A stretch of DNA of 14,468 bases from Tannerella sp. (GTDB lineage: Bacteria > Bacteroidota > Bacteroidia > Bacteroidales > Tannerellaceae). Position numbers and translations under genes: made by a program. Shown here piece by piece: positions 7,701 to 14,468 of this stretch (positions are counted from its first letter, which is position 1; every line of letters begins with the position of its first letter). Under the pieces are notes generated by a model that had not been told where the DNA came from, made no database searches, and saw only the letters and a list, made by a program, of their open reading frames with translations. The stretch is from the NCBI GenBank assembly GCA_031275525.1, contig JAISOP010000030.1, positions 1 through 14,468 of the forward strand. The letters are read 5' to 3'.

Positions 7701-10687
7701 GTATACATAGCTGTTGCCGGTAGGCAAGCTGACGGCGCGGTTGTTCGCGGTCGAAACCTCGCCCCAATCGGAAATTGCAGTAGAAGGATTAGGGATCGGG
7801 GTTGTAGATACATAGACCCATTGCTGTTTGAATCCGCTCATCACGTTCTGCTGACTCGTAACGTCGTAAACCGGCACATCGTCGAATGTCAGCGTGACGG
7901 TCGTATAGCCCTGGTACGGGTCTAAGGGATCCTTGTCGCGCGAGGCCGTCGGAGGCGTAAGGTCTTCTACCACCCAGAAAGTTCTCGAAGCCAGCAACGA
8001 AGACTGAAGATCCGCATCAGTTGTTTTTATGATCAACTCTATTTTGTACTCGCCAACGGCCAGCGAGGTCGGCACATTATACGTGCCGGTACCGGTACCG
8101 GTCGAACTGATACCCAACTGGTTTAATAATCCTGCCGTCGGCGAACTCCGATTGTATGTGAATACTCTGCCGTAGTCATCATAGCTATGATCATCAATGA
8201 TAATCTTCTGGCCGGGCAAACCTTTGATAACGGTTACCGGGCTTAGCTCAAATACGGCCATGGGCGGCTCTTTTGTTCCACCGGAAACAGGTTTCAGGGT
8301 CTTCGCAAAGGTAGCGGTAGCGTCCCATTTATCTGTCACGGTCAACTCGATCAGGTAAACATGGTCGGCCGTGAGCGAGGCGAGTTTGCCCGTCCCCGAA
8401 GTGCCGGCCGTGAGATCGGTCCATTTCCACTGCTTATCAACGATACCGGCGGACGTAAGGTCGTCCGGGTCGTAGGAGTAGGAGTAGGGGTTGTTGACGG
8501 CGTCGAAGACGTCGTCAAAGACGGGTGCGGTCAGATTGCTTATATCCGCTTTGAAATTCGCCACCGGCTTGCGGTGCGCCGTGATGGTCTTGATCAACAC
8601 ATCGCGATAGTACACGTCGTATTCGCCCGGATACGTAAAGTCGATGTCTAAGTTCGACATCCGTTTGTTGCTTAGCGGGTGGAGCGTCGTATTGTCGGGA
8701 TCCGTCTGATCAATCTCCCACCCCAGCGCATCGGCCGTTTTATGTACGAACTTCCATTTACCGTCCGGCCAGTCGGGCTCGGCCGTGTTGGCTCCCGAGG
8801 CGGCCGGTTCGACCGTAAAGTTAACGTCGTCGGTCACTAACACCTGATTGTTCACATTCCCCTTGTACCATACGTCGTAAATAGCCTGGGCAATCTTTTT
8901 CATCTGTATCTTGCGGCTTGCAACAGAGGTCGGATCGCCGCCGGTGTAATTGTCGAAGGCAGCGGCATTGACCAGCGTCCCCTTGGGATTGCTGGCGTTG
9001 GCAAACTGCTGCGATTCGGTCACGTTTTGAGCGGAACACCAGCCTATATAATAAATGTTGTCGTTGATAACGCGCGACAACAAGTCGCCCATCGTAGCCG
9101 GAGTACTGAAATCTTCAATTTCCTGCAGGTTCAGATTGACCAGGACGCGCTTCGTATTGTCGTGCCAGTGCGGGTCGGCCACCACTTCGTGAAGCTTCCG
9201 CACGCTACCCATACTCATGGTGAGATTCGATATTGTAAATATGGTTTTCTCACTGCAATTGTGGCTATTATAGGACGCCATCGGCCCAAACCCGTACCCG
9301 TCAACGGAAATATAACCCGGATCAAGAGAGATGGAACCGGGCACACTCGCGTCATGGGTAGCACCATTATATAATACCCAACCGGTTGTTGCGTTATTAG
9401 TCACTCCTATAATGTGGCTATCCGGATCTTCACCGAACGCTTCCTGATAATCGGCAAAAGGTGTGTTTGTGATGGTCGCATTCGTTACAGCAACACCCTT
9501 ATGCCAGACCCGTACATATTGCGGATCTATCTCAATCTTAATACGCCTGGCTCCTCTTGTTGCCGTACTGCTAACGCCTCCGGTGTTGTACACGGTGGAC
9601 TGGGCTACACATGTCCAAGTTCCACCGCCAAGGGTAAAATTAGCTGTGCCGTTATTAAAACCACTTTGAAAATCCGTAGCTTGATGTAATGTTTTGGTAT
9701 TAACGTCTTTGAATTTATAAATAAGCATCCTTTCGCCTCTATAACCATTATATTGGAAATATATTAGATAGCCGTTCATTTTCTGGGGATTGGTAGCATC
9801 TCCATATATACCGTTATTCATATGACAGTTGAAAAAGAATCCGTTACCGCCAAAAGCATGGGCGCTTCCATCTTCCTGAACGCCATATTCAATTACTTTC
9901 CGGGTTGCTTCGGTATTCGGCAAAAAGGCAAAATCACAATAACCGCCCACATGATAACCTTCAAACCGCAAAGTAGCGCCATTGTTAGCGAGTATTATGT
10001 GTCTGGCAAGAGAAGACTGTGTATATCCGCCTGAAGTAGTTTGATTGGTAAGCTCATAATATTTATGGTTTGTATGATCAGTTGTTGCATTTGAATATAC
10101 GTGGTCATATTCCCACCATGGGAACTCGGCGGACATGGCTAAAGTCACCATTTGCGAAGCGTCGATGTAGAGGTCGCGGTTGGGGAGCATCGGGGCGTTT
10201 TCGCCGTATTTTTCCTTGGCCCAATTCCACAATTCCGTATTCGGATCGTCGTAATAATCCGACACCGTCAGGTAATATCCGGGAGGGTAAGTTCCCGGAG
10301 GATTGCCCGGAGGAGGAGTCTGTATCGGCCCGTCGTTAAACCACTTGCGCAGTTCGTTTTCAAAGTCGGCATAGTTGATGGTACCGGTGAAACCGGCTCC
10401 GGCGCCGAAAGATTCCTTACCGATGGCCAGCGCCACATCCATCTTGCCCGACAGATTAAGCCCGATGGAGGGGATGACTTCACTGAGGAGACCGACACTC
10501 TCCCCCCCCCCCCTTCTGGGCGGTTAGTTTTGAGAGAGTTAGCGCGCGTCTGCACGTCCGGAGGCGGGGCAGACGGTCCGGCTGGGTTGACAAGCCCACC
10601 CGAAGACATGGCGTATGCTGTCAACGCAATCAATGCGAGTGCAATACCCGCAAAAAACACCTTAAAATTGAAATAAAGTTTTTTCAT
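4758..10687 (-). CDS. Giant secreted multidomain Ig-like surface protein, frame interrupted at a G12 tract (putatively phase-variable, OFF)
   Basis: The ATG at 10685-10687 starts a clear signal peptide (MKKLYFNFKVFFAGIALAL, cleavage near TAYA). After ~55 residues the frame runs into 12 consecutive G and then stops at 10268-10270, giving only 139 residues. The long downstream frame is open right back to the tract (reading ESVGLLSEVIPS...SGK before its first ATG at 10440-10442) and continues to TGA at 4758-4760. A tract of 13 or 10 G joins both into ~1976 residues. In that numbering, ~180-495 is rich in aromatic beta strands and may be a ConA-like lectin fold. From ~709 to 1020 there are three PKD/Ig-like domains (KPVANFKADI; PPMAVFELSP; TPPTASRDKDP). 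From ~1022 to 1620 come Big_3-like and MBG-like domains (SKIYDGTG). A He_PIG domain (~1624), a Big_5 domain (~1712) and a T9SS type A-like tail (~1932-1976) follow. I infer a cell-surface adhesin or glycan-binding protein. A homopolymer sequencing error is the main alternative to a real frameshift. Confidence 0.85.
10502..10513 (-). repeat. G12 homopolymer (C12 on plus strand), likely slippage switch
   Basis: Twelve consecutive C on the plus strand read as G12 in the coding strand of the giant surface-protein gene, ~175 bases after its ATG. It encodes the Gly run after RPE. With 12 G the signal peptide is out of frame with the body. With 13 or 10 it is in frame. Long intragenic G/C runs near the 5' end of surface-protein genes are classic slipped-strand mispairing sites. 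The location just after the signal peptide and before any folded domain tolerates changes in Gly number. Confidence 0.8.
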
Positions 10688-10738
10688 AAGATAATGTATT
10701 TAATTAGTGAATATTCCAAGTTTCTTTTCCTCCGTACA

Positions 10739-11017
10739 TCAACGGCACACTCCTGTTAACCCCCTACTCCGGGATACGTTCATCCGTTCATCGCCGGGAC
10801 GGTATAAATGTTTGAGCATCCGAATGTCCACCCTGTACCGCAGGGGCATGGAGGAGCGGTCCGGCTTTTCGGAAGACGGATTTTTGAAGGCATCCTCCAA
10901 GCTGTTCCGGTCCATTTTATTTGCCCAAAGAGCCGGTTCAGGCTCCTGACGGATCCAATCCGCCGGGCGGGTGCGAAACAGTTCGCGATGGTCGTCTATA
11001 GGTGATTTCCCTAACAT
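10739..11017 (-). pseudogene. Remnant of an IS5-type transposase, N-terminal fragment
   Basis: A 92-residue frame starts MLGKSPIDDHRELFR and continues through LWANKMDR, SMPLRYRVDIRMLKHLY and PGDERM. This matches my memory of the N-terminal (DUF772-like) region of a common Bacteroidota IS5-type transposase, which begins MLGKSP, has LLANKIDW, then PIRFMVG..LKQLYNLGDE. Only the first ~80 residues are recognisable. The tail after GDERM does not fit the family, and the DDE catalytic core is absent, so the copy is decayed and cannot transpose. The fragment ends ~50 bases before the start of the giant surface-protein gene. Short ORFs on the plus strand here are shadows. Assignment is by motif recall, without a database search. 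Confidence 0.7.
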
Positions 11018-11045
11018 GATCTTCTGCGTTTATAATTTTACGACA

Positions 11046-11077
11046 CAAAGCTACATTAAACGATTGGAACCGTCAAA
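11046..11077 (-). promoter_or_regulatory. Bacteroidota-type promoter (TTTG ... TAGCTTTG)
   Basis: On the minus strand TTTG (11077-11074) is followed, after 20 bases, by TAGCTTTG (11053-11046). This matches the -33 TTTG / -7 TAnnTTTG consensus of Bacteroides primary sigma factor promoters. It lies 28 bases upstream of the transposase remnant's ATG. No terminator is visible between here and the giant gene's start at 10687, so it could also transcribe that gene with a ~360-base leader containing the remnant. Confidence 0.6.
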
Positions 11078-11109
11078 CTTTTTTGCAATTATTTCATGAA
11101 TGTTCCAAT
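11063..11109. other. Short inverted repeat over the -33 region
   Basis: ATTGGAAC (11063-11070) and GTTCCAAT (11102-11109) form an 8-bp inverted repeat with a 31-base spacer. It straddles the -33 TTTG of the promoter at 11046-11077, and its left arm lies within the promoter spacer. It could be an operator, an old IS end, or chance. Confidence 0.3.
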
Positions 11110-11370
11110 ATCTAATAATGAAATACTAATTAAGTTGAATCGGGACAGGGCTGCCATCGTAAAAGACAAACGCCCTTATTGTGTTGATAATCCGAAGCGA
11201 TGATCCGAAGCTTTCAACAGAGACTGCCGCTTAATTATTAAACATTTTTAATGGGAGTGATTTGGAGGGAAACATAGCATTCGCAAGGGTTGCCCCTATC
11301 TCGACAGCCTCTCATTGTATTTTGATACCTTTATTTATGGATAGCGCCTGATGGTCGTACTGTTTTTAGG
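11110..11370. other. Non-coding AT-rich stretch, no gene seen
   Basis: No convincing coding frame is visible. The stretch holds a tandem near-repeat of 13 bases (GATAATCCGAAGC then GATGATCCGAAGC) near 11188-11213 and AT-rich sequence around 11230-11250. It separates the IS remnant and its promoter from the 42-bp array, and may be decayed mobile-element or intergenic DNA. Confidence 0.4.
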
Positions 11371-11593
11371 AATACACAGTGTATTTTTCGTCCCGGAGAC
11401 TCCAGGAAGGAAAATACACTGTGTATTTTTCGTCCTGGAGTCTCCGGGAACAAAAATACACAGTGTAGCTGGCGTCCCGGAGTCCTCAGGAAGGAAAATA
11501 CACTGTGTATTTTTCGTCCTGGAGTCTCCGGGAACGAAAATACACAGTGTAGCTGGCGTCCCGGAGTCCTCGGAACGAAAAATACACAGTGTA
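11371..11593. repeat. 42-bp tandem array of palindromic units, about 5.5 copies
   Basis: The near-palindrome TACAC(A/T)GTGTA occurs six times, beginning at 11373, 11415, 11457, 11499, 11541 and 11583, with an exact spacing of 42 bases. Between cores lies a second partly palindromic element: CCCGGAGACTCCAGG in unit 1 and its reverse complement CCTGGAGTCTCCGGG in units 2 and 4. Units 2 and 4 are nearly identical, as are 3 and 5, so an 84-bp higher-order unit has been duplicated. Because 42 is a multiple of three, frames stay open on both strands and give 14-residue repeats, which I regard as non-coding by-products. Forty-two bases is four helical turns, so every core faces the same side of the DNA. 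Confidence 0.9.
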
Positions 11594-11845
11594 GCCGCCT
11601 ATTTGCTCCGTCTCCGCAGGGCTTTAGCCCAATTTCCCCTTTTTTGCCGTTTGCTTTAGCTGACGGCAGGCGGGCTTTTGACACACCCCCTCCTTGTCCA
11701 ATAAGAGGCTTTTGAGACAGCCTCATAAAACATCAAAAAAACAATTTATAAACGAGCCGGTGCGGAATACCGTTACGGTTACATGGCAGACAGGTACGGG
11801 CGGATTGTAGAGACGTGGCGTGGAGCGGCTTTGCGGGAGTTTTTT
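11594..11845. other. Intergenic region after the TamB-like gene, no gene seen
   Basis: Apart from the repeats at 11673-11724, this stretch holds only short stems: GGGCT/AGCCC near 11618-11629, and TGCCGT/ACGGCA near 11645-11668. No supported coding frame is visible. No strong rho-independent terminator for the TamB-like gene was recognised. Confidence 0.4.
11673..11724. repeat. IS-end-like repeats and hairpin downstream of the TamB-like gene
   Basis: GGCTTTTGACACACCCCCT at 11673-11691 is an exact 19-base copy of 4718-4736. A related sequence follows at 11705-11724, where GAGGCT pairs with AGCCTC around an 8-base loop; on the minus strand it reads GAGGCTGTCTCAAAAGCCTC. The position, ~120-170 bases past the TamB stop, would suit a weak terminator on the minus strand, but there is no strong T-run. 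The sequences could also be terminal-repeat scraps of the IS type whose transposase fragment lies nearby. Confidence 0.55.
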
Positions 11846-14467
11846 TCAGGGGCTGGCGGGAACTGTTTTTTTTCGCCGGCGGAAAAATTCGGCGAGCGTG
11901 GAGAAGTCCTTGTGAAACATGATGCCTACGCCCTGGCGGGTCATGGCTTTGTGATAGCGATACAGGTCGTTGGCATGATTATAGGCTTTCAAACGGATTT
12001 CGCCGCTCGGAGTCAACTTGTATTCCAGGTCAAATTCGCCGATGAAGGCATTGGTGCGGATGGAACTGTTTTTGTATCCGAAATTCCCGTTGAAGAGCAG
12101 GCGGTTGTCCAGGAGTTGGCTGGAGAGCAACATCTCGACTTCCGGATTCATCACGTCGTCCTGGCGCGAACGGATGTTGGTGCCGATTTGCACTTTGTCC
12201 GTCAGGCTGTTCAGGATGTTGGACAGCTGGGCGGAGAGCGCCGACGAGGCTACCGCGCTGAACTCGTCGCTCCGGGAATCGTTCATTGAATAGTCGGGTG
12301 TATAAAATTTGTTGAGCGCCAGCAGATAGACGATTTGCCGCGCCATCATGTCCTCCGTATCAATGAAGGATTTCACCTGTCGCACCAGTTCCCCGGAGGA
12401 ATTGGGCAACTCCATGTCGAACGAAATGGCGGGGTTTTGCAGGCGTCCGTCTAGGTTGAGCACGCAATTGATGGGCACGCTGGTGCGCAGGGTCTCCTTG
12501 CTCAGCGACCGGTCGAGGTCTTCGATGTTGGCCGTCAGGAAATAGATGGCCCGGAGATTCAGGTTGGCCTCCATCGGGTTGCCCCCGAAATCAATGCGGC
12601 TGCCTTCACGAAGCTGGAAATCCTTGCGAATCAACTGTTGCAGGCTGAAATTGTAGTTTCCGTTCCGGATGGTATAGCCGCCGTGCATGGTCAGCAAGTC
12701 CGTTCGCGAATCGTAGGCTATTTGCATGTCTCCGCTGCCGTTTCCCCGGATCCGGTCGCCGCTGACGGGGTCCATCACCAGCCCCAGGCTGGCTTCGGGC
12801 GTTACCTCGACCAGGCAGTTGAGACGAACCGCGACGCCGTCGCTGTTGGCGGGAGTTGCGGCGGTTGTAGCCGTCTGCCGGGGCGCTGTACCGGCGGGCG
12901 GGTCGCGAAACCGGATGAAGTCGTAGTCTCCGGCTGTGGAACTGTTCATGAAATTAAATTCCAGATTCGTTTTCGGGTTACTCCGGAGGGTGGCGTCGAT
13001 GGTCACCAGCTGTTCGTCGCCCCGGATGCGTGCATTCCCGCTGCTGTACACCATGCCGTATATCTGCGGATTGATTCTTTCCGGGGCGTCGTAGAGGAGC
13101 AGGTTCCGGGCCTGGACATCCGCCCGGAAGGTGAAATTTTTCAGGAAATGGTGTTCCACATCGAAACTGATGGTTCCCTCGTTGCCTTCTTTATCCCGTA
13201 TCGCCACCTCGTTTCCCCGGATGGAGGAGGGCGTGAGATAAATCGTGTCGGAAAACGTGTAGTCCGTGTTCAGGAAGTCAACGCCGATACGCCCTTCGCT
13301 CACAAAGGCGCGGCCTTCGAAGGACAGTTTACCGAAAGGGCCGAACAGGTGTATATTCCCGTAGGCGCGTCCCCCGATCACTTTCGTAAATCCGTCCACG
13401 TAGGGATGCAGCATGGCCAGGTCCAGGTCCCGGGCGGCAAACCGGAGCGAAAGCCCGGCCCGGGGGCCGGAGGGGAAGATCATCCCGTCCACGTCGGTCC
13501 ACGTGCTGTCGTTCCGGTAAATCGTCCCCATCAGGAGAATCCCTTCCTGGTCGCCGTCCCATTCGCCGAACAGTTTCAGGGAACCCTGTACCACCTGGTT
13601 GAAAGAAAAGCGCTGCACCTCCAGGTGGGCGTTCATGGCGGGCGTTCCGTGGAGGCTGTTCAGGGAGATGGCGCCGGTGGCCCGTCCGCCGAACTGCAAA
13701 GCCGGAATATTTACGATCTCGAAGATATGACTCAGTTCGATGCCGTTCAGGTTGACCAGAATCGCCTCCTTCGGATGATCGACCGAGGCCGTGCCGTTGA
13801 TCCGCAGGTATTGTTCGCCTTTCGAGATGTAAAAGTTGTCGATCGTGGTATTGCCGTTCATGATCGTGATCGAAGCCGGCTCCATGTTCCAGGTGGAATC
13901 CCGGACCACCATCCGGTTGGGTTCCAGTGTGATTTCGGTACGCAGGCTCGGTTTGCCGTTCTCGTCCCGGTCGGCAACAAAGAGGGCGGATGTGGTGATG
14001 GCTGCTTGGGCGAGTCTTTCCCCGTCCTTCAGGCTTTCAAAGGACAGATGCGTTCCGATATGGTCGTCGGCGGCCTGGGCATCCAGCCGGAGGGTGTTGC
14101 GGGCGCCTTTCTTGTGAAAAAACGTCGTTTCTGCCTGCAAGCGGAGGCGTCCGCCGGGATTGTCAAGCCCCAGGGAACCGTACTCAAACACCGACTTCCC
14201 AATCCTGAATTTGGGCAATATCGCATGGAGCCGGAGGGTTTGGCGGAGGTCGTCGTATTGAGCGGAGATTTGCCCCTGCTCGATATTGGCAAACGGCAGC
14301 TGGAACAGGTCGGCCAGCGCTTCGGTATTTTCCAGCGTCATCGTCAGCCCAAAGGCATTCCCGGCCGCCGGTTCACCGCTTTCCGGCGGCAGCGAGGGCA
14401 GATAGGCCCGTAGCGTGTGCAACAGCGACGGCGCCAGCGAAGCAAATGAACAGGCGCCGCTGATTTC
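11846..14467 (-). CDS. TamB-like translocation/assembly module protein, C-terminal part (partial)
   Basis: The minus-strand frame is open from the window edge (first full codon at 14467-14465) to TGA at 11846-11848, leaving 873 residues. It consists of long amphipathic beta repeats typical of the AsmA/TamB family. Residues ~550-873 match the conserved TamB C-terminal domain (formerly DUF490): 'SGDRIRGNGSGDMQIAYD', 'MHGGYTIRNGNYNFSLQQ', 'FQLREGSRIDFGGNPMEANL' and 'NCVLNLDGRLQNPAISFDME'. A Thr/Ala-rich linker (ATTAATPANSDG) precedes it. By family knowledge TamB is an inner-membrane-anchored periplasmic bridge that helps outer-membrane protein insertion or lipid transport, often with a TamA/BamA-like barrel partner. 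The start, anchor helix and partner are outside the window. The TTG at 14420-14422 is internal, not the real start. Confidence 0.9.
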   Translation of the reverse strand, partial: EISGACSFASLAPSLLHTLRAYLPSLPPESGEPAAGNAFGLTMTLENTEALADLFQLPFANIEQGQISAQYDDLRQTLRLHAILPKFRIGKSVFEYGSLGLDNPGGRLRLQAETTFFHKKGARNTLRLDAQAADDHIGTHLSFESLKDGERLAQAAITTSALFVADRDENGKPSLRTEITLEPNRMVVRDSTWNMEPASITIMNGNTTIDNFYISKGEQYLRINGTASVDHPKEAILVNLNGIELSHIFEIVNIPALQFGGRATGAISLNSLHGTPAMNAHLEVQRFSFNQVVQGSLKLFGEWDGDQEGILLMGTIYRNDSTWTDVDGMIFPSGPRAGLSLRFAARDLDLAMLHPYVDGFTKVIGGRAYGNIHLFGPFGKLSFEGRAFVSEGRIGVDFLNTDYTFSDTIYLTPSSIRGNEVAIRDKEGNEGTISFDVEHHFLKNFTFRADVQARNLLLYDAPERINPQIYGMVYSSGNARIRGDEQLVTIDATLRSNPKTNLEFNFMNSSTAGDYDFIRFRDPPAGTAPRQTATTAATPANSDGVAVRLNCLVEVTPEASLGLVMDPVSGDRIRGNGSGDMQIAYDSRTDLLTMHGGYTIRNGNYNFSLQQLIRKDFQLREGSRIDFGGNPMEANLNLRAIYFLTANIEDLDRSLSKETLRTSVPINCVLNLDGRLQNPAISFDMELPNSSGELVRQVKSFIDTEDMMARQIVYLLALNKFYTPDYSMNDSRSDEFSAVASSALSAQLSNILNSLTDKVQIGTNIRSRQDDVMNPEVEMLLSSQLLDNRLLFNGNFGYKNSSIRTNAFIGEFDLEYKLTPSGEIRLKAYNHANDLYRYHKAMTRQGVGIMFHKDFSTLAEFFRRRKKTVPASP

Positions 14468-14468
14468 G

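Noticed and set aside
10440..10442. ATG here as the true start of the giant protein
   Set aside because: It would lack a signal peptide although the protein has an export tail. The frame continues upstream to the G tract, where a signal-peptide frame waits one base out of phase.
10685..10735. Promoter directly upstream of the giant gene (TTGG / TACATTAT)
   Set aside because: The -7-like element is only a few bases from the ATG and lacks the TTTG end. Spacing and match are poor.
11371..11593. CRISPR array
   Set aside because: Both the cores and the sequences between them are conserved from unit to unit, the period is 42 bases, and no cas genes are present.
11331..11726. Open frames on both strands across the 42-bp array (131 residues minus, 102 residues plus) with 14-residue repeats such as GRKIHCVF
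   Set aside because: Both strands are open because the repeat period is a multiple of three. There is no signal peptide, fold or start context, and the DNA palindromes explain the peptide repeats.
12638..14413. 591-residue plus-strand frame opposite the TamB-like gene
   Set aside because: It is antisense to a strongly supported TamB C-terminal domain, with no recognisable motifs. GC-rich coding DNA commonly leaves the opposite strand open.
14420..14422. TTG as the true start of the TamB-like protein
   Set aside because: The frame stays open to the window edge, TamB proteins are usually much longer, and there is no membrane anchor after this codon.

Overview
The window looks like chromosomal DNA of a Bacteroidales bacterium (Bacteroidota). 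The evidence is a TamB-type envelope protein, two large secreted proteins ending in type IX secretion (T9SS) type A-like sorting tails, a GH78 rhamnosidase, a Bacteroidota-style promoter (TTTG / TAnnTTTG), and the lack of clear Shine-Dalgarno sequences before the starts. No genus can be fixed from the sequence. There are no tRNA, rRNA or CRISPR features.

Layout, left to right. Bases 2-751 (+) are the C-terminal part of a GH78 alpha-L-rhamnosidase. Bases 752-1079 are non-coding and full of hairpins: a large inverted repeat of TTAGTGG heptamers, three more stem-loops, and a strong rho-independent terminator read on the minus strand. Bases 1080-4619 (-) encode a 1179-residue secreted protein made of about eight FIVAR-like helical repeats, two Ig-like domains and a sorting tail. 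A 138-bp spacer with a 74-bp hairpin element separates it from a giant minus-strand gene, 4758-10687. That gene encodes about 1976 residues: a lectin-like N-terminal region, a chain of PKD/Ig/MBG-like domains, and the same C-terminal cassette as its neighbour. Bases 10739-11017 (-) are a decayed fragment of an IS5-type transposase with its promoter still recognisable. Bases 11018-11845 are non-coding and hold a 42-bp tandem repeat array of palindromic units plus sequences resembling the 4.7-kb hairpin. Bases 11846-14467 (-) are the C-terminal 873 residues of a TamB-like protein.

The most interesting point is the giant surface protein. Its signal peptide and its body are in different frames, and the break falls on a run of 12 consecutive G (coding strand, 10502-10513). 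A run of 13 or 10 G would join them into one continuous secreted protein. This is the pattern expected of slipped-strand phase variation, and the sequence as given is in the OFF state. The two minus-strand genes look like a surface adhesin pair sharing a C-terminal export/anchoring module. The old IS promoter upstream may supply their transcription.
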